23,378 bases of DNA from Candidatus Cryptobacteroides faecihippi (GTDB lineage: Bacteria > Bacteroidota > Bacteroidia > Bacteroidales > UBA932), in the NCBI GenBank assembly GCA_018066065.1, contig JAGHSC010000020.1, positions 1 to 23,378 of the forward strand. The letters run 5' to 3'. Below are positions 6,963 to 15,484 of this stretch, in pieces (positions within the stretch are counted from its first letter, which is position 1; every line of letters begins with the position of its first letter). A program made the translations under genes and the position numbers. The notes below the pieces were generated by a model, which did not search any database, was not told the origin of the DNA, and worked only from the letters and a program-made list of their open reading frames with translations.

Positions 6963-8300
6963 TTATCTCAATAGCCTGCTTATGTCGTTCCCGAAGGCAA
7001 GGACCATCAGCAGGAGGAGAAGGAACATGCCGATGACCTGTGCGATCTCGAGGAACCTGTCCCCGGGCTTCTTCCCGGTGACCATCTCGAACAGGGTGAA
7101 CACGATGTGTCCTCCGTCAAGCCCCGGGATCGGGAGCAGGTTCATCACGCCCAGCATGATGGAGAGCAGGGCGAGTATGTTCGTGAACCTGAACCAGTCC
7201 CATGCGGAAGGGAACACCTGGCCGATGGCGATGAAGCTTCCCACTGACTTGTAGGCTTCCGTCTTCGGTGTGGCCACCAGCCTGAGGTCCTGGAGATAGC
7301 CTCCGATCGTGCTGGCAGTCAGCTTCAATCCAGCAGGGACAGCCTCGATGAATGAATATTCCTTGCTCTTGGTCCCTGGGATCCTCATCGAGATCCCAAG
7401 CATGCCGGTCGAGTCCACGAGCATCGCAAGCGAGAGTGTGTCAGCCCCTCTGAGGATGCTTGCCTGGACCGTGTCGCCTGCAACCTCATTCAGGTACTCC
7501 CTGGAATCCTGCACGAACGTTGTGCTGATGCTGTCGATGGCGATGATCCTGTCTCCGCCCATGATTCCGGAATCCTTGTTCAGGGATGTCTCCATCACGC
7601 TCTCGACCACGAATGGGATTGCAAGTGAAAACATTCCTGGGGAATTGAGGATCTCCCCGATCCTGGAGTGGTCCATGTAGATGTCCAGCGTGTCTCCATC
7701 CCTGAGTACCGTGACTTTCCTGACATTCCTCCTGGCAAGGTCGGCCTGGAGCATCCCGAAGTTGTCCGGGATGTAGTCGTCCATGCTCAGGATCATGTCT
7801 CCGTTGCGGAAGCCGAGGTCCTCAGCCAGTTCATTGACATAGATCTGGTTGCCTTCGTTTCCGATGTAGGATGTGCCCCAGATGTCCATTATGCCGATGT
7901 AGGCGAGGATTGCAAAGATGAAGTTGAACAGGACTCCGCCGACCATCACCAGCAGCCTCTGCCATGCTGGCTTGGTGCGGAACTCCCATGGCTGCGGTTC
8001 CTTCTTCATGGCCTCGATGTCCATCGACTCATCGATCATGCCGCAGATCTTGCAGTAGCCTCCCAGCGGCATCCAGCCGATTCCGTACTCTGTCTCCCAG
8101 TCCTTTGCGGAAGGGAACAGCCTGGCGAACCAGCCTCTCCTGGTGCTGAACAGCTTGACCCCTCCCATGTCGAAGAAGAGGAAGAATTTCTCCACCTTGA
8201 TGTGGAAGAGCTTCGCGAACAGGAAGTGGCCGAATTCGTGTATGACAATCAGGATCGACAGTGCAAGTATTACCTGCAGTGTCTTCAGCAGAACTACCAT
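6963..8300 (-). CDS. rseP: RIP site-2 metalloprotease (RseP family)
   Basis: This 445-residue inner-membrane zinc protease cuts transmembrane segments, in the best-known case those of anti-sigma factors. The zinc motif HEFGH is at residues 21-25 in the first membrane helix. The second metal-ligand motif is LDG at 394-396 (NLLPIPGLDGGH), near the C-terminal helices. Two PDZ-like regions lie between them, around residues 145-215 and 225-300. Both catalytic motifs are intact and the length is normal. dxr ends three bases before this start, so they are co-transcribed, a linkage common in bacteria. The C-terminus is hydrophobic and ends FGNDISRLLR. The substrate cannot be told from this window, since no anti-sigma gene is nearby. 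Confidence 0.93.
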   Translation of the reverse strand: MVVLLKTLQVILALSILIVIHEFGHFLFAKLFHIKVEKFFLFFDMGGVKLFSTRRGWFARLFPSAKDWETEYGIGWMPLGGYCKICGMIDESMDIEAMKKEPQPWEFRTKPAWQRLLVMVGGVLFNFIFAILAYIGIMDIWGTSYIGNEGNQIYVNELAEDLGFRNGDMILSMDDYIPDNFGMLQADLARRNVRKVTVLRDGDTLDIYMDHSRIGEILNSPGMFSLAIPFVVESVMETSLNKDSGIMGGDRIIAIDSISTTFVQDSREYLNEVAGDTVQASILRGADTLSLAMLVDSTGMLGISMRIPGTKSKEYSFIEAVPAGLKLTASTIGGYLQDLRLVATPKTEAYKSVGSFIAIGQVFPSAWDWFRFTNILALLSIMLGVMNLLPIPGLDGGHIVFTLFEMVTGKKPGDRFLEIAQVIGMFLLLLLMVLAFGNDISRLLR

Positions 8301-8303
8301 GGC

Positions 8304-9476
8304 CTATGAGCGTCTTTCGATTGAAGAGATGAGGCTTTCCGCCATTGAATATGCCTCCTCGTTGGTACTGAATATGTCTTCGAGGGTCGGCTTCTCGATG
8401 AAGCTGAATCTCTCCATGCATTCCCCGATGACGTCGGAGATCCCGTAGAATGGGATCCTGTCCCTGAGGTAGGCGGCGACTGCAGCCTCGTTGGCGGCAT
8501 CCATCACGCATGGAATGTTGCCACCTCTCTCCATCGCCTTGAATGCAAGTCCCAGGGCAGGGAACTTGTCCAGGTCGGGGCTGAAGAACGAGATGCTTCC
8601 CAGCTTTGCGAAGTCCAGCTTCTCGTTGGCGAGAGGAAGTCTCTCTGGAAATCCAAGGGCGAGCTGTATGGGCTCCCTCATGTCCGGATTGGCCATCTGT
8701 GCGATGACGGCTCCGTCCTCGAACTCGATCATCGAGTGGATTATCGATTCCGGATGGACGACCACGTTGATTCTCTCGACAGGCATGTCGAAGAGCCATC
8801 TTGCCTCGATGACTTCGAATCCCTTGTTCATCATTGTGGCGGAGTCGATCGTGATCTTCGCTCCCATGTCCCAGTTCGGATGCTTGAGCGCCATCGCCTT
8901 CGTGGCGGTCTCGATCCTTGACTTCTCCCAGGTCCTGAAAGGGCCACCTGATGCCGTCAGGTGGATCTTCTCGATCTTGTTGCCCTGTGCGGACAGCAGG
9001 CACTGGAAGATTGCCGAATGCTCTGAGTCGACCGGCAGTATCGGTGCCCCCATCCTCTCGGCAAGGTCCATGACAATGGCACCGGCCGCAACGAGGGTCT
9101 CCTTGTTCGCCAGGGCGATGACCTTCCCCGCCCTTATCGCTGAAAGTGTGGGCTCCAGGCCGCTGAATCCAGCGATCGATGCGACCACGACGTCGATGTT
9201 GTCACCGGCCACGAGGTCACATGCCGAATCCATCCCGGCGAAGACTTTTGTGTCGGAGTCCTCAAGTGCATCCTGGAGGCTCCTGTAGTGCGACTTGTCG
9301 CTGATTACAACTGCATTGACATCGAACTCCCTTGCCTGCTCGGCCATGAGTTCCCAGTTGCTCCTGCAGACAAGAAGCTCAACGTCGAAGAGGTCCCTGT
9401 GCTCTCTGACAACGTCCAGGGTCTGCTTGCCTATGGAACCGGTGGATCCAAGTATTGCTATTCTTCTCTTTTCCAT
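8304..9476 (-). CDS. dxr: 1-deoxy-D-xylulose 5-phosphate reductoisomerase
   Basis: This cytoplasmic enzyme converts DXP to 2-C-methyl-D-erythritol 4-phosphate with NADPH, the committed step of the MEP isoprenoid pathway. The 390-residue length is normal. The NADPH loop GSTGSIG is at residues 10-16, NKET at 124-127, and the metal-binding PVDSEHSAIFQ at 148-158 with D150 and E152. ASGGPF (175-180) and MNKGFEVIEARWLF, with the third acidic ligand, follow. Its ATG overlaps the stop of the preceding M23-like gene by one base (TGATG), so translation is coupled. rseP begins three bases after the stop. The organism therefore uses the MEP route. Confidence 0.97.
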   Translation of the reverse strand: MEKRRIAILGSTGSIGKQTLDVVREHRDLFDVELLVCRSNWELMAEQAREFDVNAVVISDKSHYRSLQDALEDSDTKVFAGMDSACDLVAGDNIDVVVASIAGFSGLEPTLSAIRAGKVIALANKETLVAAGAIVMDLAERMGAPILPVDSEHSAIFQCLLSAQGNKIEKIHLTASGGPFRTWEKSRIETATKAMALKHPNWDMGAKITIDSATMMNKGFEVIEARWLFDMPVERINVVVHPESIIHSMIEFEDGAVIAQMANPDMREPIQLALGFPERLPLANEKLDFAKLGSISFFSPDLDKFPALGLAFKAMERGGNIPCVMDAANEAAVAAYLRDRIPFYGISDVIGECMERFSFIEKPTLEDIFSTNEEAYSMAESLISSIERRS

Positions 9477-10315
9477 CAGAAATTAATGTATTTTGCCGGG
9501 TCGACTGCCTCTCCCTTGTGCCAGAGCTCGAATGTGATGGTGCTTGCGCTGCCGTCGCCGGCAGACTTGCCGACCAGTCCGATCGTCGAACCTGCATTGA
9601 CCTTGTCGCCGGCTTTCTTCAGGAGCTTCTGGTTGTGCATGTATGTGGAGATTATGTCTCCCGGGTGCTGTATGCGTATCGTGTAACCTTCTCCGTCGCT
9701 CCAGCCTGCGGAGATGACGGTTCCCTCAAGGACGGCCATCACGGCGGAGTTCTCCGGGGCGGAGATCTCTATGCAGGGATGAAGGACCTTGTCGTAGCCT
9801 TTCGAGATGATTCCCTTGAGCGGGCAGAAGAAGTGCATTCCCTCGACAGGGAGTATCCTGTCGGCCTCGTCCTTGATCTCGAACCTGCTTTCCTCGGCCA
9901 CTTCGGCTTTAAGTATCGAATCCTTCCTGGCGATAGCGGACGGGTCTGCCGTCGAGGAAGCAACCCTGTTCCTGGCCTCCAGGACACTGTCTATCTTCAG
10001 CGGAGCCTCTCCTCTGACCACTCTCCTGAGGTTCTCGGAGTACAGCTCCCATCTTCCGATCGCCCTTTCCAGGGAATCGATCCTGATGGCGTTCTCGATC
10101 GCCTCGCGCTTGGTGTCTGCATCAGGGTAGCCAGGTATCAGGGTCCTGATCGGGGTGAGGCCGTAGATAATGAAGAAGAGTGCAGCTGCGACGACGAACA
10201 CGGTGATTGCCGTCACGATTGCACCGACGGTTGTGAACTTGATCGACCAGAGGTGCTCGTTGCTGTTGTCGTCTGACAGAGTCAGCCTGTAATCGTCTGT
10301 TTTCTTCTTGGCCAT
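9476..10315 (-). CDS. Membrane-anchored LytM/M23-like protein with a degenerate active site
   Basis: The 279-residue protein has a charged N-terminus, one transmembrane helix (about 26-51), a helical stretch (65-145) and a C-terminal M23/LytM fold (about 155-279). The fold is recognisable from GMHFFCPLKGIISKGYD, GTVISAGW and the final FELWHKGEAVDPAKYINF. The zinc ligands are largely lost. The usual HxxxD is H179 with Glu at 183, and the usual HxH before FE is Thr259-Ile-Thr261; only the YMH histidine (227) remains in the second motif. It is therefore probably not a peptidase. By analogy with EnvC/NlpD-type LytM proteins it could bind or activate a wall hydrolase; that is inference. Its stop overlaps the dxr start, so it heads the dxr-rseP operon. 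Confidence 0.8.
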   Translation of the reverse strand: MAKKKTDDYRLTLSDDNSNEHLWSIKFTTVGAIVTAITVFVVAAALFFIIYGLTPIRTLIPGYPDADTKREAIENAIRIDSLERAIGRWELYSENLRRVVRGEAPLKIDSVLEARNRVASSTADPSAIARKDSILKAEVAEESRFEIKDEADRILPVEGMHFFCPLKGIISKGYDKVLHPCIEISAPENSAVMAVLEGTVISAGWSDGEGYTIRIQHPGDIISTYMHNQKLLKKAGDKVNAGSTIGLVGKSAGDGSASTITFELWHKGEAVDPAKYINF

Positions 10316-10324
10316 ACTTTATGA

Positions 10325-10356
10325 TTTGTCTTTACGCGCCTTTTTGATTATTTTTG
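10325..10356 (+). promoter_or_regulatory. Consensus promoter directly before ruvX
   Basis: TTTG (10325-10328), a 20-base gap and TATTTTTG (10349-10356) match the Bacteroidota promoter in both elements. The ruvX ATG begins at 10363, only seven bases after the last G. Transcription would then start at or within a few bases of the start codon, giving a leaderless or near-leaderless mRNA for the ruvX-def operon. Confidence 0.65.
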
Positions 10357-10362
10357 CATGAT

Positions 10363-10779
10363 ATGGACAGGATCATCGGCATAGACTATGGACGCAAGCG
10401 CGTCGGTGTCGCGGTCAGCGACCCGCTGTGCATCTTTGCCTCTCCTCTGGAGACTGTCCCTGGTGCAAAGATAATAGATTATATCAAAAATTATGCTCAA
10501 AAGGAGACCGTTACACGCTTTGTGGTCGGTTACCCGATGAACATGGACAACACTCCTTCCGAGGCCGCTGCCGACGTGGATGTCTTCCTGAAAAACCTCC
10601 GCAAGGCTTTCCCTGACATCCCTGTCACCCTTGAGGACGAACGCTTCACCTCGGTGCTTGCGCACAGGGCCATGATCGACGGAGGCATGAAAGCCAAGGA
10701 CAGGAGAGACAAGAACTCTGTGGACAAGATCAGTGCGGCCATCATCCTCCAGAGCTACATCGACAGAAACAATAAATAG
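10363..10779 (+). CDS. ruvX: YqgF/RuvX-type RNase H-fold nuclease
   Basis: The roughly 138-residue protein belongs to the YqgF family. The family was first described as putative Holliday-junction resolvases, and E. coli YqgF takes part in 16S rRNA 5'-end maturation. The start MDRIIGIDYGRKRVGVAVSD carries the first catalytic Asp. RFVVGYPMNMD, then DERFTS with the Glu, and DKISAAIILQSYI with the last Asp complete the RNase H-like active site. I start at ATG 10363 because the TTG at 10354 lies inside the promoter -7 box. It leads a run of closely spaced plus-strand genes: def starts 8 bases after the stop. Confidence 0.92.
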   Translation: MDRIIGIDYGRKRVGVAVSDPLCIFASPLETVPGAKIIDYIKNYAQKETVTRFVVGYPMNMDNTPSEAAADVDVFLKNLRKAFPDIPVTLEDERFTSVLAHRAMIDGGMKAKDRRDKNSVDKISAAIILQSYIDRNNK

Positions 10780-10787
10780 GAACAGAA

Positions 10788-11342
10788 ATGATACTTCCGA
10801 TCTATCTATACGGCGCAGAGGTCCTCAGGCAGGTTGCAGCACCTGCAGACCTCAATGACAAGGAACACATCGACAAACTTGTCGCTGACATGAAGGAAAC
10901 TCTTGCCAAGGCTGAGGGCTGCGGGCTCGCCGCTCCCCAGGTCGGGGTCAGCGAGAGGATCCTCATCGTCGACGGCAGGGACATGGCTGACGTCTACCCT
11001 TATCTTGCCGACTTCGTCAGAGTTATGGTCAACCCTGTCATCATCGAGGAAAGCCAGAAGCAGTGTGAATATTCAGAAGGCTGCCTCAGCATCCCGAACA
11101 TCTACTGTGATGTCGTCAGGCCGGAGAGCATGACCGTTGAGTACTATGACCAGGATCTGAAGAAGGTCACCGAGACATTTGACAAGTTTGCGTGCAGGAT
11201 GGTCCAGCACGAGATGTCCCACCTCGACGGGGACATGTTCGTCGACCATGTGGCTCCGATCAGGAAGAAGATCATCTCAAAGAAGCTTGCGTCCATCTCA
11301 CAAGGTAGGGTTTTTGCAAGGTACTCCACGAAACTTAGATAA
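10788..11342 (+). CDS. def: Peptide deformylase
   Basis: This cytoplasmic metalloenzyme removes the formyl group from nascent N-terminal methionine. All three motifs are present in 184 residues: GCGLAAPQ (44-51), EGCLS (97-101) with the metal ligand C99, and QHEMSHLDG (140-148) with H141, E142 and H145. The common HEMDH reads HEMSH here, a tolerated position. Type I layout and length are normal. The gene follows ruvX by 8 bases and precedes the mutase gene by about 10, so it sits in the middle of an operon. Confidence 0.97.
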   Translation: MILPIYLYGAEVLRQVAAPADLNDKEHIDKLVADMKETLAKAEGCGLAAPQVGVSERILIVDGRDMADVYPYLADFVRVMVNPVIIEESQKQCEYSEGCLSIPNIYCDVVRPESMTVEYYDQDLKKVTETFDKFACRMVQHEMSHLDGDMFVDHVAPIRKKIISKKLASISQGRVFARYSTKLR

Positions 11343-11352
11343 TCTTTGAGTG

Positions 11353-12711
11353 ATGGGAGCATTCCATGCCTATGACATACGCGGGATCTACAATGTGGAT
11401 TTCGACAGGGAAGTGGCCTACAAGGTGGGCTATTTCATTCCTGAACTTCTTGATACTGACAAGGTTCTCGTCGGAAGAGACTGCCGTGTCTCGTCTCCGG
11501 AGATCCATGAGTGGCTGGTGAAGGGCATCAATGATGCCGGTGCCGACGTCTACGATCTTGGCCTCAGCTCGACTCCGATGGTCTATTTCGGCACGGCCAA
11601 GCGTGGCTTCAAGGCATCTGTCCAGATCACTGCATCGCACAATCCAAGGGAATACAACGGAATGAAGGTCTCCAGGGAGAATGCCCTTCCTGTCGGTCTT
11701 GATTCGGGTCTCGGACAGATTCAGGCATGGATCGAGGAGGGGAGACCGACTCCGGTTGCTGAATGCAGGGGAAAGGTGATCCCTATGGACATCCATGATG
11801 AGTACGTTGGATTCCTCCGTGGCTACATGTCCGACATCTCGGGCATCAAGGTCGCGTTCGACCTTTCCAACGGAATGGCCTGCCTCTTTGCACATGAGAT
11901 CTTCGGCGAGTCTCCTGCCTACATCTTTGACGAGATCGATGGCTCGTTCCCTAACCATGAGCCTAATCCTTTGATCCATAAGAATGTAGAGCCTCTTGAG
12001 GCGCTTGTCTCCGAAACCGGTGCCGACGTGGGCGTGATCTATGACGGCGATGCTGACCGTGTCATGTTTGTCGATGACAAGGCTCGCTTCATCTCTCCGG
12101 ACCTGATCATCGGAGTCCTTGGAAAGTATTTCATCGGGGAACGTGGCGAGAAGGGCATTGTCCTCCAGGACATCAGGAGCTCGAAGGCTGTCGGCGAGTA
12201 TCTCCAGCCGATGGGGGGCGAGATGCAGACATGGAAGGTCGGCCGTGCCTTTGCGGCCAGGAAGCTCCGCGAGCTGGATGGCGTCTGGGGCGGTGAGCTG
12301 GCCGGACACTACTACTTCCGTGACTTCTTCTATTCTGACAGCGGCATGCTGGCATCGATCCTCGTCCTCAGGATCGTTGCGTCTCTCAAGGCTCAGGGAA
12401 CCACTCTCTCTGAACTCATCGATTCGATTGCAACCTACCGCAACTCGGGTGAGATCAACTTCAGGATCGAGGACAAGAAGGGCGCCATGGATGCACTCAG
12501 GGAACTCTTCACCGCAAGCGAGACGCCTACCGCAGTCATGGACTTCGACGGCTATCGCGTCGAATTCCCGGAGTGGTGGTTCAACATCCGTCCTTCCAAC
12601 ACAGAACCATACCTCCGCTTCATCTGCGAGGCAACTTCGGATGAACTTCTCAAGGAAAAGATCGAGGCAGCCAGGAAACTGTTCGTCGAGAAGTTCGACG
12701 CCAAACTTTAA
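11353..12711 (+). CDS. Phosphomannomutase/phosphoglucomutase (alpha-D-phosphohexomutase)
   Basis: The enzyme interconverts hexose 6- and 1-phosphates, feeding nucleotide-sugar and envelope polysaccharide synthesis. Four domains are evident in about 452 residues. The phosphoserine loop is TASHNP (Ser at about 95), the metal loop DGDADR is at about 231-236, the sugar-specificity loop GGELAGHYYF lies near 315, and the phosphate-binding loop RPSNTEPYLR is near the C-terminus. GGELAGH is the PMM/PGM (ManB/AlgC-like) form rather than the GlmM form. I prefer ATG 11353 over the GTG three bases earlier. The spacing to def (10 bases) and to the M23 gene (11 bases) indicates one operon. Preference for mannose or glucose cannot be read from sequence alone. 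Confidence 0.93.
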   Translation: MGAFHAYDIRGIYNVDFDREVAYKVGYFIPELLDTDKVLVGRDCRVSSPEIHEWLVKGINDAGADVYDLGLSSTPMVYFGTAKRGFKASVQITASHNPREYNGMKVSRENALPVGLDSGLGQIQAWIEEGRPTPVAECRGKVIPMDIHDEYVGFLRGYMSDISGIKVAFDLSNGMACLFAHEIFGESPAYIFDEIDGSFPNHEPNPLIHKNVEPLEALVSETGADVGVIYDGDADRVMFVDDKARFISPDLIIGVLGKYFIGERGEKGIVLQDIRSSKAVGEYLQPMGGEMQTWKVGRAFAARKLRELDGVWGGELAGHYYFRDFFYSDSGMLASILVLRIVASLKAQGTTLSELIDSIATYRNSGEINFRIEDKKGAMDALRELFTASETPTAVMDFDGYRVEFPEWWFNIRPSNTEPYLRFICEATSDELLKEKIEAARKLFVEKFDAKL

Positions 12712-12722
12712 CATGACAACTG

Positions 12723-13790
12723 ATGCTCAATAGACGAAACGCTAACATTATCGCCATGCTGGCAGCCATCCTCGTGCAGGCTCTGGCATCTTCTCAGATA
12801 ACAGCCCAGGATTCAACGATCAGGACAAAGTCCCAGGCTGAGATCCTCATACCAAGACCGGCCAAGGAACCGGTCAAGTCGATGGAACTCAAGACTTCGG
12901 CAGCGATGGACACGATCGCCACCGCAGATCCTTTCATAAAGATCCTTCTCTTTTCCGACTACACATGGAAGTACATCAAGGATCCTTCCTATGTCCAGGA
13001 CCAGAGCATGTTTACCGAGAACTGGGATCACGAATTCCCTAATCCGTTCAATGTCAGCGAGTCGGACCTTCCATCAGAAATCGGTCTCTGGATTGTGGAT
13101 TCGCTGAGCGGCTACCGCTGCCCGGATCAGGTGCCGGTCTATTCCAAGTTCGGCTACCGTCATGGACGCAGGCATCAGGGAGTCGACCTTCCTCTTCAGA
13201 CAGGAACCCCTGTCTACGCTGCATTTGACGGCAAGGTCAGGGTCGCAAAGCGCTACAAGGCCTACGGCAACCTCGTCATCATCAGGCATGAGAACGGACT
13301 CGAGACCTTCTACGGCCACCTTTCCAAAATCATGGTACAGGAGGACGAATGGGTCAGCGCCGGCTCGATCATCGGCCTCGGAGGATCGACCGGAAGGTCC
13401 ACAGGACCTCATCTACATTTCGAGACCAGGTACAAGGGCTATGCGTTCGATCCGGAATGGCTGATCGACTTTGAATCAGGTACCCTCAGGCACAGGCTGT
13501 TCGTCCTCAAGAAGAAGTATCTCAATGCCGGCAGCAAGTACGTTCCGGAGAGTGAGCAGGAAGAGATCGACATCGAGGAGGGAGACACCAAGGACAGGGA
13601 AGAGGCTGCAAGGAAGGCCGAAGAGGAAAGAAAGGCTGCCGCAGCTGTCCAGTATCACACCATCAGGCAGGGCGACACTCTCGGCAAGCTCGCAATCAAG
13701 TACCATACTTCGATCAAGACTCTCTGCCGCCTCAACGGCATCAAGGAAACAACGATCCTTCAGCTTGGAAAGAAGCTCAGGGTAAGGTAA
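12723..13790 (+). CDS. Secreted M23 peptidase with C-terminal LysM domain
   Basis: This 355-residue exported protein probably cuts peptidoglycan cross-bridges or stem peptides. Residues 1-29 are a signal peptide (MLNRRNANIIAMLAAILVQA, then ASSQITAQ). The M23 domain (about 135-250) has all zinc and catalytic residues: H151 and D155 (RRHQGVDLP), H199 (FYGHLS), and H230 and H232 (GPHLHFET). A charged helical linker (276-308, rich in Glu, Lys and Ala) leads to a LysM domain (311-355, HTIRQGDTLGKLAIKYHTS) that would bind glycan. In contrast to the M23-like protein upstream of dxr, this one looks catalytically complete. It is fourth in the ruvX operon. Confidence 0.93.
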   Translation: MLNRRNANIIAMLAAILVQALASSQITAQDSTIRTKSQAEILIPRPAKEPVKSMELKTSAAMDTIATADPFIKILLFSDYTWKYIKDPSYVQDQSMFTENWDHEFPNPFNVSESDLPSEIGLWIVDSLSGYRCPDQVPVYSKFGYRHGRRHQGVDLPLQTGTPVYAAFDGKVRVAKRYKAYGNLVIIRHENGLETFYGHLSKIMVQEDEWVSAGSIIGLGGSTGRSTGPHLHFETRYKGYAFDPEWLIDFESGTLRHRLFVLKKKYLNAGSKYVPESEQEEIDIEEGDTKDREEAARKAEEERKAAAAVQYHTIRQGDTLGKLAIKYHTSIKTLCRLNGIKETTILQLGKKLRVR

Positions 13791-13812
13791 GCTGCTTTTT
13801 TTGAATATTCAG

Positions 13813-15477
13813 ATGGCAGATTTTCAGTCAGTAAACAAGCTTCTGCAGAAAAGCTTCCAGGAGAACTGGGATCTTCCTGCACTGTCCAATTACCAGGGCG
13901 TCACTCTTTCCTACGGAGAGGTTGCGCTCAGGATGGCAAAGCTTCACATAGCATTCGAGAGATGCGGACTTGCAGTAGGTGACAAGGTGGCCCTGTGCTC
14001 CAGGAACCAGGCCAACTGGGGAGTCTGCTTTCTCGCAACCCTGACCTATGGCGCGGTGCCTGTACCGATCCTCCATGAATTCAAGTCCGGAAACATCCAC
14101 TACCTGGTGAACCATTCCGAGGCCAAGGTGCTTTTCGTCGATGATGTGATCTGGGAGGGACTGGATGTCACCGAGATGCCTTCCATCGAGGTCGTTGTCC
14201 AGATCAACACATTGAAGATCATCTATTCAAGGACTGAGGAGATGGCCTATGTCAGGTCCCATCTGAATGAATTCTTCGGAAAGAAGTTCCCCGACACATT
14301 CGGTCCTGAGCATCTTGATTTCCATGAGGACACTGCGGAAGTACTGGCCGTCATCAACTACACGTCAGGAACTTCCGGTTTTTCAAAGGGCGTCATGATC
14401 CCATACAGGGCTCTTTGGTCGAACATGTATTTCGCCAGATACAAGGCCCTTCCGAACCTGCAGCGCGGCACGAAGGTCGTGTCGATGCTTCCGCTGGCCC
14501 ACATGTATGGCATGATGTTCGAGTTCCTCTACGAAATGTCGAATGGCATGCATGTGCATTTCCTCACCAGGGTGCCTAGCCCGAAGGTCATCATGAAGGC
14601 CTTCGAGGAGATCAAGCCGGACATCGTCATCGCAGTTCCGCTCATCATCGAGAAGATCTACAAGTCCAAGCTCAAGCCGATAATCGACAGGAACAAGCTG
14701 TTCTTCAAGATCCCCGGCCTGGATTCCATCCTCGAGAAGAAGATCCTCAAGGAGCTCATGACTGCATTCGGCGGACGTTTCGAGGAAGTCATCATCGGCG
14801 GCGCTGCCTTCAATCCTGAGGTGGAACGTTTCTTCAAGAAGATCGGATTCCCTTACACGGTCGGCTACGGCATGACTGAGTGTTCTCCAATCATTTCCTA
14901 CGCCCATTGGGACAAGACCAAGCTCTTCTCGTGCGGCCAGGTTGCCCCGAACATGGAGATCAAGATCGATTCCCCTGATCCTCAGAATGTCCCCGGCGAA
15001 GTCTTGGTCAAGGGTGCCAATGTCTTCATGGGCTACTACAAGAATCCTCGCGCCACGGCTGATGCCCTGACGGATGACGGGTGGATGAAGACCGGAGACA
15101 TGGGCGTCATCGACAGCGAAGGTTTCCTGTTCCTTAGGGGACGGTCCAAGTGCATGATTCTCGGCCCTTCAGGCCAGAACATCTATCCAGAGGAGATTGA
15201 AGGCGTCCTGAACAATGTTGCCTATGTCGTCGATTCTCTCGTGATCGAGGACAAGGGTTCGCTCAAGGCTTTGATCTATCCTGACTACCAGCTGGGCAGC
15301 ATCGATTCGCTGAGCAGGGCCGACATCGAGGCCAGGATCCGTGAAGCGATCCCGGAGATCAACCGCCAGCTTCCGAACTACTCACGCATCAAGGACGTTG
15401 AGTTCCTTCCGGAGGACTTCGAGAGGACGCCTAAGAGAAGCATCAAGAGGTATCTCTATCAGAGGCAGTCAAGCTAA
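13813..15477 (+). CDS. Long-chain fatty-acid--CoA ligase (AMP-binding enzyme)
   Basis: The enzyme activates a fatty acid with ATP to an acyl-adenylate and transfers it to CoA. In the roughly 554-residue product the ATP/phosphate loop INYTSGTSGFSKG lies near 182-194, GYGMTE is the adenine-contact motif, GDMGVIDSEGFLFLRGR holds the ribose-binding Asp and hinge region, and TPKRSIKRYLY at the C-terminus has the catalytic Lys. The length and the LPLAHMYG motif fit the FadD/long-chain group; an acyl-ACP synthetase is the main alternative. ATG 13813 is preferred; a TTG at 13801 is in frame. The gene begins 22 bases after the M23-LysM stop, so it is probably the last gene of the run. It meets the oppositely oriented fusion gene 7 bases after its stop, with no clear terminator between. 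Confidence 0.9.
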   Translation: MADFQSVNKLLQKSFQENWDLPALSNYQGVTLSYGEVALRMAKLHIAFERCGLAVGDKVALCSRNQANWGVCFLATLTYGAVPVPILHEFKSGNIHYLVNHSEAKVLFVDDVIWEGLDVTEMPSIEVVVQINTLKIIYSRTEEMAYVRSHLNEFFGKKFPDTFGPEHLDFHEDTAEVLAVINYTSGTSGFSKGVMIPYRALWSNMYFARYKALPNLQRGTKVVSMLPLAHMYGMMFEFLYEMSNGMHVHFLTRVPSPKVIMKAFEEIKPDIVIAVPLIIEKIYKSKLKPIIDRNKLFFKIPGLDSILEKKILKELMTAFGGRFEEVIIGGAAFNPEVERFFKKIGFPYTVGYGMTECSPIISYAHWDKTKLFSCGQVAPNMEIKIDSPDPQNVPGEVLVKGANVFMGYYKNPRATADALTDDGWMKTGDMGVIDSEGFLFLRGRSKCMILGPSGQNIYPEEIEGVLNNVAYVVDSLVIEDKGSLKALIYPDYQLGSIDSLSRADIEARIREAIPEINRQLPNYSRIKDVEFLPEDFERTPKRSIKRYLYQRQSS

Positions 15478-15484
15478 CTGGCCA

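Noticed and set aside
7668..8309. A 213-codon plus-strand frame opposite rseP, and a similar 273-codon frame at 9455-10276 opposite the M23-like gene
   Set aside because: Neither has a family motif; both sit exactly opposite genes with clear motifs and have shadow-like composition.
11066..11075. TGAATATTCA as a regulatory operator in each gene where it occurs
   Set aside because: Four of the five copies lie deep inside coding sequence of unrelated genes and read as the same tripeptide, so a per-gene operator is unlikely; it is reported as a genome-scale motif instead.
11335..12714. A 459-codon open frame on the minus strand opposite the sugar-phosphate mutase gene
   Set aside because: The plus strand carries all four catalytic loops of the mutase. 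The antisense frame has no recognisable domain and is explained by the biased third codon positions of the real gene.
13761..13802. A possible terminator between the M23-LysM gene and the acyl-CoA ligase gene (CAGCTT...AAGCTG followed by a T run)
   Set aside because: The stem is only 6 bp with a 22-base loop and overlaps coding sequence; the gene spacing fits a continuous operon better.
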